A stretch of 64,000 nt of DNA. Origin: Lepidodermella squamata. Lineage: Eukaryota; Gastrotricha. Position 1 is the first letter of the stretch; each line of letters begins with the position of its first letter. Shown here piece by piece: positions 37,052-49,107 of this stretch. The notes under the pieces are model-generated. The model searched no databases. It worked only from the letters and a program-made list of their open reading frames with translations, and had not been told where the DNA came from. Location of the stretch: NCBI GenBank assembly GCA_047495785.1, contig JBLDXI010000001.1, positions 1,550,001-1,614,000 of the forward strand. Reading direction: 5' to 3'. A program made the position numbers and the translations under genes.

Positions 37052-39139
37052 ATGAGCCATTTTTTTCCTATATTGCTCTCGCTATGTCTTAGCTTATTTG
37101 CCTCAACCACGGCGCATGTCGATCAATGTTGGTCTTGCCCTGATCAGCAGCTTGGCTACATGTCCGCTGCTAATCGAACTTGCAACAGCCCACAGCAACA
37201 AAAATGCCCGGCAGACTCTAAACATTGCATGGTAAAAAATAGTAGAAAATTCCATAAAAACCCTAAAAATTCGCGAAATTTCAGTATTCAAGGGAGCCGT
37301 TTGGCCACTATTTAGCAGCAGCTATTTCCGAAGCTGCTGAATGGCTGGAGAGTTCTCGAATTTTCCTCGTCGACGAAGATATCGGCCTACCGAACGACAC
37401 TCTGAATTGCATGATCGAGCAAATGTTGGAGCTGAGGCGAAATTTGACCGATGTCCTCAAGCCATCTTGTAAACAGTTGGACAGTTGGTTGAAGGCGAAT
37501 AACAAGTCGTCCAAGTCGCCGAATTCCCGCCGAGCTGCAACTGTAAACGACGCTATGTTCATGTGCGACCCGGTGGGTTGGAAATTCTGCGACGCGGCCG
37601 TTGATTTCGGCGGCTGGGTGTGGCAAGCGGCTGATTTGGACAGCAAATGCATGTATCCGGTCAATTACCCGGCTGTCGAAGATTACGAGGCGGATGAGAC
37701 TGGAGGTGGGGACGACAATAAAGCGAGCAGCTCGGAGGATTTGGGCAAAAAACGGCTACGACGAGCGGCTGTGTCTTCTTCGAAAGGAGGTATTGAATGT
37801 TTGAACGATGATGACAATAATATTAAGGCCAAGGAACCGTTTTCGCCCGATGCTACGCGTCCTCCAGTTACTACAACGACAACGACCACAACCACCACTA
37901 CAACCACGACTAGAACTACGACCAGGGCTAAGACTTCAAACGCGACGACAAAAGAGCAAACTTTCACGCCACCGTCGATGTTGCGACTTGGTGGCACTCA
38001 CGTGATCAGCGGGAAAAGTGCGGCTTTGGTCTCTGGTGTCGCAATCAGTATTGAGCCAAGGTTCAGCAAAGACCAGGCTGATGTTTTAGCTGTGCTTCAA
38101 TCCCGTAATTACACTAGTTGGAACAAGCAGGCTGATGCTCATCGATGCGTGGATACTATGCTCTGTCTGCGTACTATCTTAGGTCTAACCAAAGTGTAAG
38201 TCAAATAATAATCTCGACAAAACTTTTCCAAGTTTCAGTTTATTTGGATTTTCGGGTCGCCTAATTTCTGCTAAAAATTCGCAGAAATTTCAAAAAAATT
38301 GGAAAGTGCGGCAGTTATAATAATTATCCGAAATTCAGATTAAAAGACACATAAGAAATCCTATTATTACAGCGTGTCCCATAAGTAACGCAAGCAAAGA
38401 AATTACACGGAAAAGGGTTCAGAAACTACAAGTAACCAAGTAACATGGCCAAAATCCTTTGAAAAATTCATAAAATCAGGAGAACTGTAATCACATATGT
38501 CACTTGGTAACGGGATTAAGACAGTCCGGAGAAATGTGGTCCAACCGGGTAAAATACCGAAAATTACCGAACCAGCTACCATCGGGGTTTCCCGGGTTTT
38601 CTGCAGTAACGTTTTTATTTCTTCGGATAAAGATGGAATATTCTCACGGTAGGTTCAGTATAATAAAATTAGTTGAATTTCTTACAAAAAATATGCCAAA
38701 TTTAACTAGTATTTAAAAAAATAGTTGCGCAACTTCTTGGACACGCTGTAAGGTTTACTGAAGGTATCTTATGGCTATTTTCCATTATTTCAGTCATACT
38801 GGACGATTTTCATGTTGCTCTTGGAATAACTGCAACCCGGGGCCTTCTCCGAGTTCAGCGATGCTACGCGCTGGCAACAGCCCAAGTGAAGGTCGTGTTG
38901 GTGGGCTTGATTCGCCGAGTACGAATCGACCAACGCTGAATGACTCACCAGCCGGCGGGGCCAGTCAGGCGCAAAATACTATCAAGCCTACCAAGCCAGT
39001 CGCGCCGGCCGGTGAACGACCTGAAAAATTAAGGTCTACTGAATCACCGGCCAAATCGTCATCAACACCGAGTAAAACCAGCCACTGGAAAATCGTCTCA
39101 TTTTTTGCATTTTTCTACCATTGCTTCACAAGATTTTGA
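37052..39139 (+). CDS. Ly6-like 12-cysteine family protein A (with mucin-like insert)
   Basis: Secreted or GPI-type surface protein, 478 aa. Exons 37052-37231, 37285-38195, 38794-39139. A signal peptide (SHFFPILLSLCLSLFAS) is followed by a Ly6-like N-half (CWSCP...C...C...C). A long middle has the family's paired cysteines (FMC...KFC), a Glu/Asp/Lys linker and a Thr-rich tract at about 37866-37926. Exon 3 then supplies CCSWNNCN, the Ly6-type terminal motif. A hydrophobic C-terminus (WKIVSFFAFFYHCF) could be a GPI signal. Intron phases are 0 then 2. It is the longest member of the cluster and has three extra cysteines. Intron 2 contains a mariner-type MITE. The start is chosen at the signal peptide; a TTCGCTTAG acceptor sits 1 nt upstream. 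Function unknown. Confidence 0.7.
38368..38750. mobile_element. Mariner-type MITE in Ly6-A intron
   Basis: Terminal inverted repeats of about 25 bp begin CAGCGTGTCC and end GGACACGCTG, and are flanked by TA on both sides (38368-38369, 38749-38750). The interior is non-coding. A related, partly truncated copy is at 59430-59658. The ends fit Tc1/mariner elements, which insert at TA. Confidence 0.8.
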
Positions 39140-39438
39140 GACTACAATAATTATTATCCGCGAAATTATTTTGCATTTTATTAGCGTAATATCATAAAAA
39201 TAGTAGTAGTAAAAAAATTATTAATTGCCTGCGTGTGTTGGTCAACATGAGCAATATAAATATTACACTCTATTTGGCAACCGTATGTCGTCGGCCTCAG
39301 GTAATAAATTCAGGTGGGGGCGAACAGTGCGTGGACCATTTCGGTCAAGTGACACCACTAGACAGTGCAATCGCATATAAAAAGATCACTGCGGGCCAAA
39401 TCTGTCTGCTCTAGCAACAAAAGAATAACAAGCTTCAC
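39140..39438. other. Intergenic, Ly6-A to Ly6-B
   Basis: About 300 bp holding the presumed Ly6-B promoter (TATA box at 39376). No gene. Confidence 0.6.
39376..39384 (+). promoter_or_regulatory. TATA box of Ly6-B
   Basis: TATAAAAAG lies 63 nt upstream of the Ly6-B ATG, so transcription would start about 30 nt before the ATG. Position and sequence fit a core promoter. Confidence 0.55.
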
Positions 39439-40291
39439 ATGGCAACTCGGCAATTTCTATGCTTAAGTTTAGCTGTTGGCGTTGTATCGGCTTTGAGGTG
39501 TCACGTCTGCCCAGATGACCCATTTGGAGCTAACGGTTGTACGTTCCAAGAAGCTGTTCTTCAAGAGTGCGGCCCTTCTTTAGGCAGCTTACCCGAATTA
39601 GCTTCGAGCAACTCAAATACCTTATACCGATGTTTGGTAATTTTTTACAATTTAATTTTAAATTTTAAAATTTTTGTTCTTATTTCATAAGCACACTCCT
39701 CATCGAGACATTTTCAAAAACGCAGTTTTGAAAGCAATCGGCTATTTCCAGCAACTGCAGAAGTCAGCTAACCCGTCGGCAAGTGGAGCAAGATTTGGCC
39801 TGTCGCCGTCAAAGCGGGATTATTTGGCTTGTATCCAAGTTTTGCAGGAAGCCCATTCGAACCTGTCGATACCGTCGCCTCGAAACACGCGCTTCGTTTT
39901 TCAGTGCGACACCTCGGACGTGTGCCGAGCTGGCAACATTGAAAAATGGGTCATCGACACGATCCTAGCGAAACCTGAGTGCCAAAAAGTAGCTGGTATT
40001 GACATTGATTTGAAAATAAGAAAAATGGCGCAAACTGGTGTTTTGTGCTGCGATTTTGACGGATGTAATGGCCCGTCTTATTGGATGAGTAAGTTGATTG
40101 GGATGAATGCTGCGGAGAACGAGACCACCTCGACTTCGACGTCTACAACAACTTCGAGAGTACCACCGAAAACGACTTCTACTACAACAACGACAACGAC
40201 TGTTACTTCGCCTACGACAAGCGAGCGTCCTCAAGAAAAGATTGTCGCTAAAAAGCGAAAACTTATTCAATTAGGTTGGTCGACTGATTAA
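39439..40291 (+). CDS. Ly6-like 12-cysteine family protein B
   Basis: Secreted cysteine-rich protein, 265 aa, exons 39439-39636 and 39692-40291. A signal peptide (RQFLCLSLAVGVVSA) is followed by RCHVC...GC...EC...RC. A 96-residue-class middle carries AC, FQC-x5-C and EC. The terminal motif is CCDFDGCN. This gives the 12 cysteines shared with A and C-E. After the motif comes a Thr/Ser-rich stretch (about 40110-40240) and a basic end with no hydrophobic anchor, so it may be secreted rather than GPI-linked. The intron follows the fifth cysteine at phase 0, as in its paralogs, with an unusual AAG acceptor. Convergent with TMEM144-A. Function unknown. Confidence 0.72.
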
Positions 40292-40637
40292 GGTGTATTT
40301 TACAATTATTATTATTAGCAAAATAGCTCTTTTCCGACGAATAAAAAATAAAGTTGTTAACTCCAATTTCGAGTTTTGAAACTTGAAGTCTTATATAGTT
40401 ATGGGCGTATTATATTCAAGTCCGTGACGGATGCACCTTTAAGACTATATTAACGTCATATAAGAACGGATCAGCTATCAGCTAATAAAAACGACTTTTT
40501 TGAAGGAGGAATGAGGGTGGATAAGCGGCAGATCAACTCAACATTTTAATATATAAATTAATAAAAAACTGGATATCTGTCGCTAAAAATAATTTTACTT
40601 CGATTCTTTTCCAGTAAGAAACTAATTAAAGTTGGGT
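40292..40637. other. Convergent 3' intergenic region Ly6-B/TMEM144-A
   Basis: About 350 bp shared by the 3' ends of two convergent genes. No gene recognised. Confidence 0.6.
40340..40345 (+). terminator. Poly(A) signal of Ly6-B
   Basis: AATAAA about 50 nt after the stop; a second copy begins 7 nt further on. Confidence 0.65.
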
Positions 40638-42173
40638 TTAAAATTTGCCGTCGAAGCTTTTGGACCAGCCAGTCAGGCCTACGCCAACTATCGTAAGAGC
40701 TGATGCGAAGGCAAGAGCCAAAAAGCTGCGAATACCAGAGATCTCTCGAAGTAGAAAAACACCGAAAATTGACGAAATAACAGTTGGAAATGTCCCGATA
40801 ATCGGAAACGTCACGGCTACCGACAAATTTTCGTTTGCGACAAATCTGCGGAAATATATAACGAAATTTGAAAAATTCTTGAAAAATTTCCGAAAAATTA
40901 CAAAGCAACTGTAGCGATGCCCCATATCACGCCTGAAACAGCGGCTGGTACTATCACCTTTTTATTGATAATAGGCTTCGGATTAGTGACGTAGTAGGTG
41001 AAGAAGATGAGGGTTGACATCAAATAAATGCCCGAGTATTGAGAAAAGACATAATCAAGCCCTTTGAATAGAAATAGAAACTTGATTAGCTATTAAAAGT
41101 GACGAAGTAATTGCAGTGAACTTACCACTTCTGGAGGATCGATATCCTTTGATTACAGTATGTTCTCGAACGTAATTCCACGGGATGAAAGCGGTTCCGT
41201 AGAAGACGCCTTTAAAAAATGAATTGATTAGGGTTGAATAACTGATTTCGATTCAAATCGAACCTGCTGCGATAGCTAAGGTTAAACCGATCCAGCGTCT
41301 ACAGCTCCGAGTTAAATGCCCCAAAAATACGTAATCATCAGGAATCACAGGTTGAGCGTCCTCGGCGGTTGGTGTTGAAATTAATTTCTGGGCATGTCCA
41401 TTGCTCGTAGTCGAAAGACCATTTGTTGCTCGGTAGAACTGACTAATCGACTGCCTAGCTTCGCCATTTGCTTGAATTTCATGACCAACAAGGCCAGTTT
41501 GACTACTCTCAGCATCTCCGGCTTTGAGGCCTTTCTTCGCAGGGCGGACAAAAGAGAAGCTCACGGCCCTGTAACATCGGTTAAAAATTGATAACGCGAA
41601 AGTTGGTGGAACTTACGCGCAAACACAAATGAAAACACCGACGTAGTTGAGGATAGCATTTTTCGGTACTTGAGGGCACATGCCAAAATCACCTAAGCCG
41701 AACCGACTCACTCCCCACCCAACTATTATGGATGTACAGTTCCATAGTGTAGCGCCAATAGGTATTCCAATCAGTTGAATGACTGGCGCTACACAGGCAT
41801 AACCAAGCGCCCATAGCGCACCTCCTATAACGGTTATTGAGTAAAATTGAGGGTCATTTCGATTAAGCTGGACGACGAGTCCGACCATCCACACACTGCT
41901 GCAGAATACCCATTGCATAAAAAATCCATCGTAGACGTGGCAGGTCTTCAACGGGAGGGGAGCAAGGCCGAAGAAAAACACCGCTACAGCACAAGCGATG
42001 TAGCCTAATAGGAGTGGCGGAGATTCGGCGGTGTGTTGGACGGACTCGACGGTATGCTCACCCTGATAAGGCCCTGTCCAGTTAAAACCGCACGGTATCC
42101 ATTGGTAATCTTCGTCGAAATTAAGCTGTATTGACGGTGATGATGAATTCAGTATATCAGTCTCAGCAAACAT
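40638..42173 (-). CDS. TMEM144: TMEM144-family multipass transporter-like protein, copy A
   Basis: Polytopic membrane protein of the TMEM144 group (EamA/DMT-like fold, putative carbohydrate transporter; substrate unproven). Exons on the minus strand: 42173-41617, 41568-41264, 41209-41126, 41061-40902, 40845-40638 (437 aa, phases close). N-terminal half: 'SPPLLLGYIACAVAVFFFG', 'DGFFMQWVFC', 'GGALWALGYACVAPVIQLIGIPIG', 'NCTSIIVGWGVSRFGLG'. C-terminal half: 'GTAFIPWNYVREH', 'LDYVFSQYSGIYL', 'FPIIGTFPTVISSIFGVFLLREISG', then 'GVGLTGWSK'. A hydrophilic loop of about 75 aa lies between the halves. An upstream in-frame ATG at 42236 would add 21 aa; the lower one is chosen because the paralog starts at the equivalent place. 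Confidence 0.88.
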
Positions 42174-43414
42174 GTCTATTAAATGAAAGACGATTATGAT
42201 AAGGGGAAAATCTAGTTCGTTAATTGCGGAAATCAACAGAGCGATTTAAATGTGTCAAAATTTTCGGACTTGATTAGCACTATTGGGTTATATAAAGTGC
42301 GCATTTGAAAATCACGATTTTAAAGGGGCGTTTTTCATTTGGGAGTTGAGTACATCAGCCAGGCCTCGATATTTTTTGACTATATTGCCCTATTTATCGT
42401 TTAATGAATGAAATTGGGACTCATTAACAAGAAATTGATGTAATTTTCTGAACTATCAAAAAGTCTTTTAAGAAAACGGCACGAAGCGGAAATGACTCCG
42501 GGAATCGTAAGCAAATACTACATAAATGTGGCCTCTAATATACGTAATCTATGGGCGGAGGCGGATTTGCATTTAAGGGAGCCATGTGATGATTTTAATG
42601 GTCGATTAAAATAAAAGTATCCTTGTTAATAATGATTGTCCGCATGCGAAGAACGCGGGAGTTTTTATTCGCGAGCTGATGATTCCGCGATATATTTATG
42701 CATAAATAGCCGGTACAGAACCAGCATGAGTCAACGCGCGTAGTTGCCTTCGCAACGGTATAAACGAGCCTGAGTCACGTGAAGCTAGGGCAGGAAATGT
42801 TGATAGCTCGTTATTTAGGTCGGAAGGGGAAAAATAAATCGATTAGTCTAATAATAATAAAAATGCGTATAATTTTCAAGTAGGCGCGATGTTTTTGTCG
42901 CGCAGGTCATTTCAGCATAACTACTACTACGGGTATTATAATTAAAAGTAAACCGTTGTTCGGATATTTTTAAACTGCCCGTCGCGCCTACGGATGTTCG
43001 CGAGCCTCTGCCATTCATAAATTTATTATGCGTAGTCCCAAAAGATAGAAAAAATCGAACAATAATTACACGCGATTTTTTCGATGCGTCTGACGTTAAT
43101 TATAAGCGCATTTTACGCTCAAATAATTAGGATGAATTGAACGAACAGCATAATTGAATGATAATTGCATAATTTGAGGCCAGTCCGATGCACTCGAAAA
43201 ATCGCTTAAGCAAAAAATTCGGAACAAAAAATACGTATAATAAAATAACCCGGCATATATTTGACCGCGGATTGCACCCCATCGAGTCTAAGTATTGACT
43301 ATAAGATTGACAGCAGCTTGACAAAATGCTAATTAGGAATATCAGGTGTTCGACGAACGTGACTTCGGATCGGTTCGGGTTGCTAAAAAATACCAAGTTG
43401 AGCGGAAAAGAAGG
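42174..43414. other. Divergent intergenic region TMEM144-A/Ly6-C
   Basis: About 1.2 kb, AT-rich, no coding signal. Presumably holds the promoters of the two divergent genes. Confidence 0.55.
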
Positions 43415-44150
43415 ATGAATCAACACTATTATTTATTAGCGAAATTGTTATTGGCTTTATTTTTTGTTGATACTTCACGGTCGCTGCAGTGTTATTCCTG
43501 CCCCTATCCTGGCAACAGCGGTTGTGATTTCTCCGAAACTAAGGTTCAGCTTTGCCCTAGTTATAGAAATCATGGTGGAACCCCAAGATGTGCAGTAAGA
43601 ATTGATTTCGGTAAAATTGGAAAAATGATCAAATAATTAATCTATAGTATGGCCTGGCGCCCTCCTCTCCAAAAATGTATGAATCCGTGTTAAGGGAAGC
43701 TATTGGAATGATACAAAGCAATGCTAGCTTGTATTCCGATCAATGCTTGGCTTTCAGGCTTAATAATTTCCTACAAACTGTGAATGGGCTGAGCGAAAAT
43801 CCGATCAAGTCAACATTTACCTGCATTTCGAGCTTACTATGCGGCAGTTACAGCATTGGCGACTACATCGTTCGAAGTCTGCGTGACGACTGCACGGCTG
43901 CTAATTCAACCCTATTCGACCTGATAGAGCCTGTTCTGCTGGGACAACAAGAACCACTCATGAAATCAGTGTGCTGCAACTGGAATTTGTGAGATCGATA
44001 TTTTTAGATTATTCTTATCCACCTTAATTTCGAATTTTCAGATGCAACAAACCATCCACAGCGTCAAAGTCCTTTCCCAGCCGGATAATATTCCTATTAG
44101 CTCTTGGATTGTTTACTTGGACCAAGATTAGCAATAAAATAGCACAATAA
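43415..44150 (+). CDS. Ly6-like 12-cysteine family protein C
   Basis: Small secreted or GPI-anchored protein, 209 aa. Exons 43415-43594, 43648-43988, 44042-44150, intron phases 0 and 2 as in Ly6-A. A signal peptide (YYLLAKLLLALFFVDTSRS) precedes QCYSCP...GC...LC...RC. The middle carries QC, FTC-x5-C and DC. VCCNWNLCN is split by the phase-2 intron, and a hydrophobic C-terminus (RIIFLLALGLFTW) suits a GPI signal. An AATAAA (44133-44138) overlaps the last codons. Convergent with TMEM144-B, 93 bp away. Function unknown. Confidence 0.78.
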
Positions 44151-44243
44151 TGCTAAAAAATTAACAATATCCGTCGTTTATTCGAGGTATCATAGTTTTA
44201 CACTGAGGACATGAAATCACAAGGTTATCACAAATTTGCTCGC

Positions 44244-45620
44244 TCATATTGGTTCTGGCTGGTAGCCCTTTGACCAGCCCGTTAAACCGACGCCGATTAT
44301 GGTTAGGGCAGACGCCAGTGCCAGAATTAGAAAGCTTCGGAGACCGCTGATTTCGTGAAACATAAATATACCGAAAAATGCGGCTATAACACTTGGCAAA
44401 GTGCCAATTATTGGATAAGTAATCGCCACCGATAGAATTTCGTTCGATAGGAATCTATGCAAAATAATGTAAAGCTGATATAAGCTCCTATCATCAGCAG
44501 ATCAAACTTACAAAGCAACAGTTCCTAGGCCCCATAGGATTCCTGATATTGACGCGGGCAGGATTAGGGATTTGCAAATTATTGGCTTCTTTGAGATGAT
44601 GAAGTAGACGAGAAATATTAGGCTGGATGCGAAAATAATCCCGCTGAATTGCGAAAATACGTAATCGAGTGCGCTTCTCGAGGCTCTTTGTCCTTTCACG
44701 ACGGCGTGTTCGCGAACAAGATTCCACGGGATAAAAGCTGATCCGAAGAAAAATCCAGAAATAATAGCCATTGCGACTCCGAGAAGATGCCTGATCTTGC
44801 TGGAATGGACCTTTTTCAGAAAAATATAATTTTCAAGGTAATCGGAATCCCGCGAATCGGGTTTCGCCAAAAAAGGTGGCTGGCTATAGGAATGGATATC
44901 TCCATTCCCGAGAAATCCGTTGTTGTTGGAAGTAGTTTGATGAATGTGATGACTAGACAAAATGTTAATTTCAAGATCTTCCGGTGTATCAGGTTTTTTT
45001 ATGCATAGCTTCAAAAGTCTAAGATCTGTTTGCACAAAAGTGAAAGCAAATGCCCTGTAAAAAAATTGAAATTTTGCCGTTTAACTGTAACATTGAGTTG
45101 GAAAAACTTACGCTACAACGCATATGAAGACGCCGATTGAGTTGAGAAATTCGCTGTTTGGAGCATGAGGACATAGACCGAAATCGCCTAAACCGAACCG
45201 GCTTACTCCCCACCCGAAAACAATCGACATACAATTCCATAGCATCACCCCGATAGATAGTCCGACTAAATTCATAGCTGGAATGCACAGGGCGTTGCCT
45301 AGAGCCCAAAAAACCCCTCCAACGACGGTGAGCGAGTAGAATTGAGGGTCTCCCCGGGTCAGTTGGACTACGAGGCCAACTAGCCAAGCGTTAATGCATA
45401 CGACCCATTGCGCAAACATTCCGTCGTAGGTTTTGCATAGCTTCAACGGAACCCCGTTACATCCGTAGAAAACAACAGCGGCTGCACAAGCGACGTAGCC
45501 GAAGAGAAGGGGCGGCGAGTCGGATTTGCCGTGCATTGACGACGTTTCATCGCCCTGAAATGGGCCCGTCCAGTTATAACCGCACGGAATCCACCTTAAA
45601 CCGCTGCTTTGGTTAGACAT
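44244..45620 (-). CDS. TMEM144: TMEM144-family multipass transporter-like protein, copy B
   Basis: Paralog of copy A, 420 aa, minus-strand exons 45620-45112, 45054-44512, 44454-44244. It shares 'WIPCG.NWTGP.QG' near the N-terminus, 'SPPLLFGYVACAAAVVFYG', 'WGVSRFGLGDFG' and 'FFFGSAFIPWNLVREH'. It also shares 'LDYVFSQFSG', 'YPIIGTLPSVIAAFFGIFM' and 'GVGLTGWSKG'. The two introns match the first and last introns of copy A in position and phase; copy A has two additional introns (or B lost them). The central loop (about 75-80 aa) is the most divergent part. Same predicted role: multipass membrane transport, substrate unknown. Confidence 0.88.
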
Positions 45621-46027
45621 TTTTTTCGCTCAATTTTTCATCAAACATATTTTCATATCTTCGTGACATATCTTCGTAACCGGTCTCATTTTATAATATA
45701 ATATCGTCTATAAATCAATTTTGTTGTTATACCAAGAAAGCCGTCTTATCAAGGCCTTAATTACGCGTGTTTTTTTCACGTGTGTTTTCTTTGCGTGGGA
45801 TAACAATATCTTCCAGGTGACAAAAAATGTATAACTATTATTATGTATGATGCGCGTTATGAAGCGTAGGCGAAAGCTCATGCTGACTACCTGCGACATT
45901 AACTACTGTTTTTCACGAATATCGCTAATGCTACGCATTTCAAAATTGCAGCAGGGACGTAAATTTATAACAGACTTCAACGTAACCTAAACACGTTGCA
46001 TTAATTCACTCGAAGAAAGCTGATGAG
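45621..46027. other. Divergent intergenic region TMEM144-B/sushi-ankyrin 1
   Basis: About 400 bp with no gene recognised. Presumably holds both promoters. Confidence 0.55.
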
Positions 46028-48826
46028 ATGAGGGCAGTAGCCTGTTTGTTTTGGATTACAGCTGCCATTTGGCTTCCTCATCAGGTTAAATAACTCATTG
46101 TTCAATTAGATTTTCCTAAAACAGGCTTTACAGGTACATGGATTGGCCCTCTGCGCCTTACCGCAGCCGGAAAACGGGGAAATTCTTATGAATGGAACAA
46201 TTGCCGTGGTTAATACAACCATATCGGTGGCGAACGGGTCTGAAATCGTCCTAACTTGTTTTTATGGATACAAAGAGTTAAATTTTACGACCTCAATTGC
46301 TGCGACATGCCTACCGACCGGTCAGTGGTCGTCCGCACTACCAGAATGTCTCAAACCTTCAAAAATCAGTGCTGTTCAGGTAGCTTATTTCCATCTCACC
46401 GGTCTATTGAAGTACCCATTTCTTATTTAGAATTCTACAGCTGAATTCGAGGATGATGTTGAGTTCTCGCCGGTCGAGATGAATGTTACAGAATCTTCTT
46501 TACGCATGCAGGATGGAACAAGGCAGGCTAACAGTGTTGAGTTCGAAACAGCTTGTGGTCCTGCTCCGAGCATTCGCAACGGGAAAGTCGCGATTACAAG
46601 CTCAGCGACGGGAGAGGTCCAATGCTCGACCGGATACTACTTCGACGGCAGTATCAAAGACGTGATTTGTACATCAGCTGGGAATTGGTGGTTGCCCCCA
46701 GGCGATTCGCCATGCAAGCGTAATGAAAGTGTCGCAACAACTCGCGCGTCTTCCCCATTCAGGATTAAAACAGTAGCCTCTACAGCTAGCACTACTACCT
46801 CAACAAGAGCAGGTCTCGTCGCTAACGATAAGTTCCCAATAGATAAAGTTCTCCAAACAAACTACTCCGCTGCAACCAACTCGGTGCTAAGCTTCGTTTG
46901 CAAGATGTCGCGGTCCATTCCTGATGGTGTCGTCTATAATGTTTCCCTCGGCGAGGTGAATGCTGATGGGTACGCATCTTCTGGTTCAAAGATCCGGTTA
47001 GTTTGTTTGAAACCGGATTTTTCCGTTCGATATGGCTCTGATATAACGACATGTCTCGCGGATGGATCATTCTCGGAAGAGTTCGGGACATGCACCTTAA
47101 ACATTAGTAAGATAATTCCATAGGGATTTGTTACCTCGGATTTTAATTTTCGAACATAGAAACCACACCGATAACTCAAAAGACTACAACGACCACTACT
47201 GCGCCAAAGGATTGCCCGGTGCCTCAAATTGAGTTTTCGACGTTCAATTTTACGAAGAAGATCTACGGCGGGCAGAAGGTACCACTGGAATGCGTCAATG
47301 GCTATCTAGCCTCAGGAACGCAATGGAGCATCTGCCACTTCAACGGCACATGGTCGAACGAGTTCGGCACGTGCATTAAAGACGGTATGTGAAATCATGC
47401 GGTATGTAGTGTATGACTTGCGAAAACTCTTGATTTCAACCTCAAACACATATAGACATCTTCGATGCTGTCTTCAAACGGCGGTTGCAGGATCTCCAAG
47501 CTTTGATAGCCGCTGGTTCGAATGTGAATGCGACTGATAAAGACGGATGGACGGCTTTGATGTGGGCGACTTCAATTCGAGACCAGCAGGCTTTCCAACT
47601 CTTGCTCAAAAGTGGCAGCGACGTCAACGCGAGGAACAAAGCTAATTCAACTGCCCTTTTGTTCGCTGCGAAAAACGGAGATACATCCTCGGTTTCTCAA
47701 TTGTTAGCCAATGGTGCGGATGTGAATTCGGTTAACATGTTCGGATCAACGCCTCTCCTATTCGCAGCAAGAAATGGATACTCTGAAACGGTGGGCGTCT
47801 TGCTAGACTATGGGGCTGATGTCAAGGCCCGAGATGAAGGCGGGGATTCTGCTTTCCTATGGTCTGCTCGGATTGGGAATTTGGATATCATGAGGCGACT
47901 TCTCGCGAATAATGCAAGTGTCAATGAGCAGAATAAGGACCGTGAAACTGCCCTTATTATCGCGGCGAAGAAAGGCAACGCTGATATAACCAAGTTCCTG
48001 TTAACCCATGGGGCCGATACGGAGGTCGTTGATGTTTTTGGGATGACAGCTGAGAACCACGCTGATTCTAATGGCTTCGTGAAAGTTTCATCTTTCTTGA
48101 AAGCTAGGGCCAACTCCAAAGAAGTTTCTACTACGTCATCTCTCCAGCTTAATATCACGACTCAGCCACCGACCAGAGCATCTAGAACTACTAAATCAAT
48201 CATCAACTCTACCGTTTCAAAGGCATCTGCAACTACAAAGTATACCACAACAACAGTAGAGGCTCGGAGCATGACTGTTCCAATCAATGAAAGTCTGACC
48301 TCCAGCCAGACTACCGTGGAGAGTATCATCACCTCAACTTTCCCTACAACACAGTCCTCTCTTGAAACTGTAATAACCGAATCAACGTATTCCAGTGTAG
48401 TTATTGATGAGACTACGACGACGACTCCAACCTCAGAACAAGCAGTAACCGATGCCGTTAGTTCAACATCTGCAGTTGTATCAATTTTTCCAGAAAACTC
48501 CGATTCGGCGTCCACCATTCAGCCGTCAACCGAGGCTGATCTCTCCCTCAGTACCGAACTATCGTCAACGACAGGCGAATCAACAGAAACAGACCCTACA
48601 GCTTCAGGTAGTTTGATCACAACATCGTTTTTGACGAATTTATCTTCATTCCTAATTATAAGGTGTTCCAATTACCTCAACCCAAAGCAGCACTGAAACC
48701 TCTGACGTCACAGGCAGTACACTTTCGATTGATATTACAACCGAAACGACTACCGCAACCCTCGACAAGCTAGTGGATGAATCTGGTTCGAATTCAACGC
48801 TAGCCTCGACGAGCTCTGCAGCTTAA
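46028..48826 (+). CDS. Secreted sushi (CCP) and ankyrin-repeat protein 1
   Basis: Extracellular-looking mosaic, 839 aa. Exons 46028-46084, 46134-46379, 46431-47106, 47160-47384, 47456-48607, 48663-48826; the total closes in frame. A signal peptide (RAVACLFWITAAIW) is followed by about four CCP/sushi-like modules: about 24-80 with 'CALPQPENGEI', about 140-200 with 'CGPAPSIRNGK', about 215-320, and about 340-400 with 'CPVPQIEFSTF'. Closing motifs such as 'FNGTWSNEFGTC' are visible. Thr-rich linkers separate some modules. Residues about 405-620 are six ankyrin repeats ('DGWTALMWA', 'STPLLFAARNGYSETV', 'ETALIIAAKKGNADI'). The last about 220 residues are Ser/Thr-rich and mucin-like with no membrane segment. 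CCP modules are extracellular while ankyrin repeats are normally cytosolic, so the combination is odd. Exon 2 could start 9 nt earlier (second AG). Confidence 0.78.
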
Positions 48827-48860
48827 CTTGAATTAGTCTCAACTCGTTTGTAAAAATGCC

Positions 48861-48866
48861 AATAAA
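48861..48866 (+). terminator. Poly(A) signal of sushi-ankyrin 1
   Basis: AATAAA 35 nt after the stop. Confidence 0.7.
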
Positions 48867-49107
48867 GTAATAGCCATTTGAAGGCAGTCGTTTCTCGCTC
48901 TGGTATTACCTCTTGAAAAAAACTGTTCGCACTTGAGGCGAGTAACAAAAGGTTACTGTTTACCTTTCATCGCGGCTGTTGAGAAAAAACTCGAGTTAGC
49001 CTCTGTGAGCCTTTGTGAGCCGAAACAAAGAGGATTTGAACTGCTAAAACCCTTGCCGGTACATTCATTCAGCCGTCTATTTGATCTAAGAAATTTGGCA
49101 ACCCATC

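Noticed and set aside
37866-37926. Thr-rich tract as evidence for a separate mucin gene
   Set aside because: It lies in frame inside exon 2 of Ly6-A, followed by the family's own C-terminal exon.
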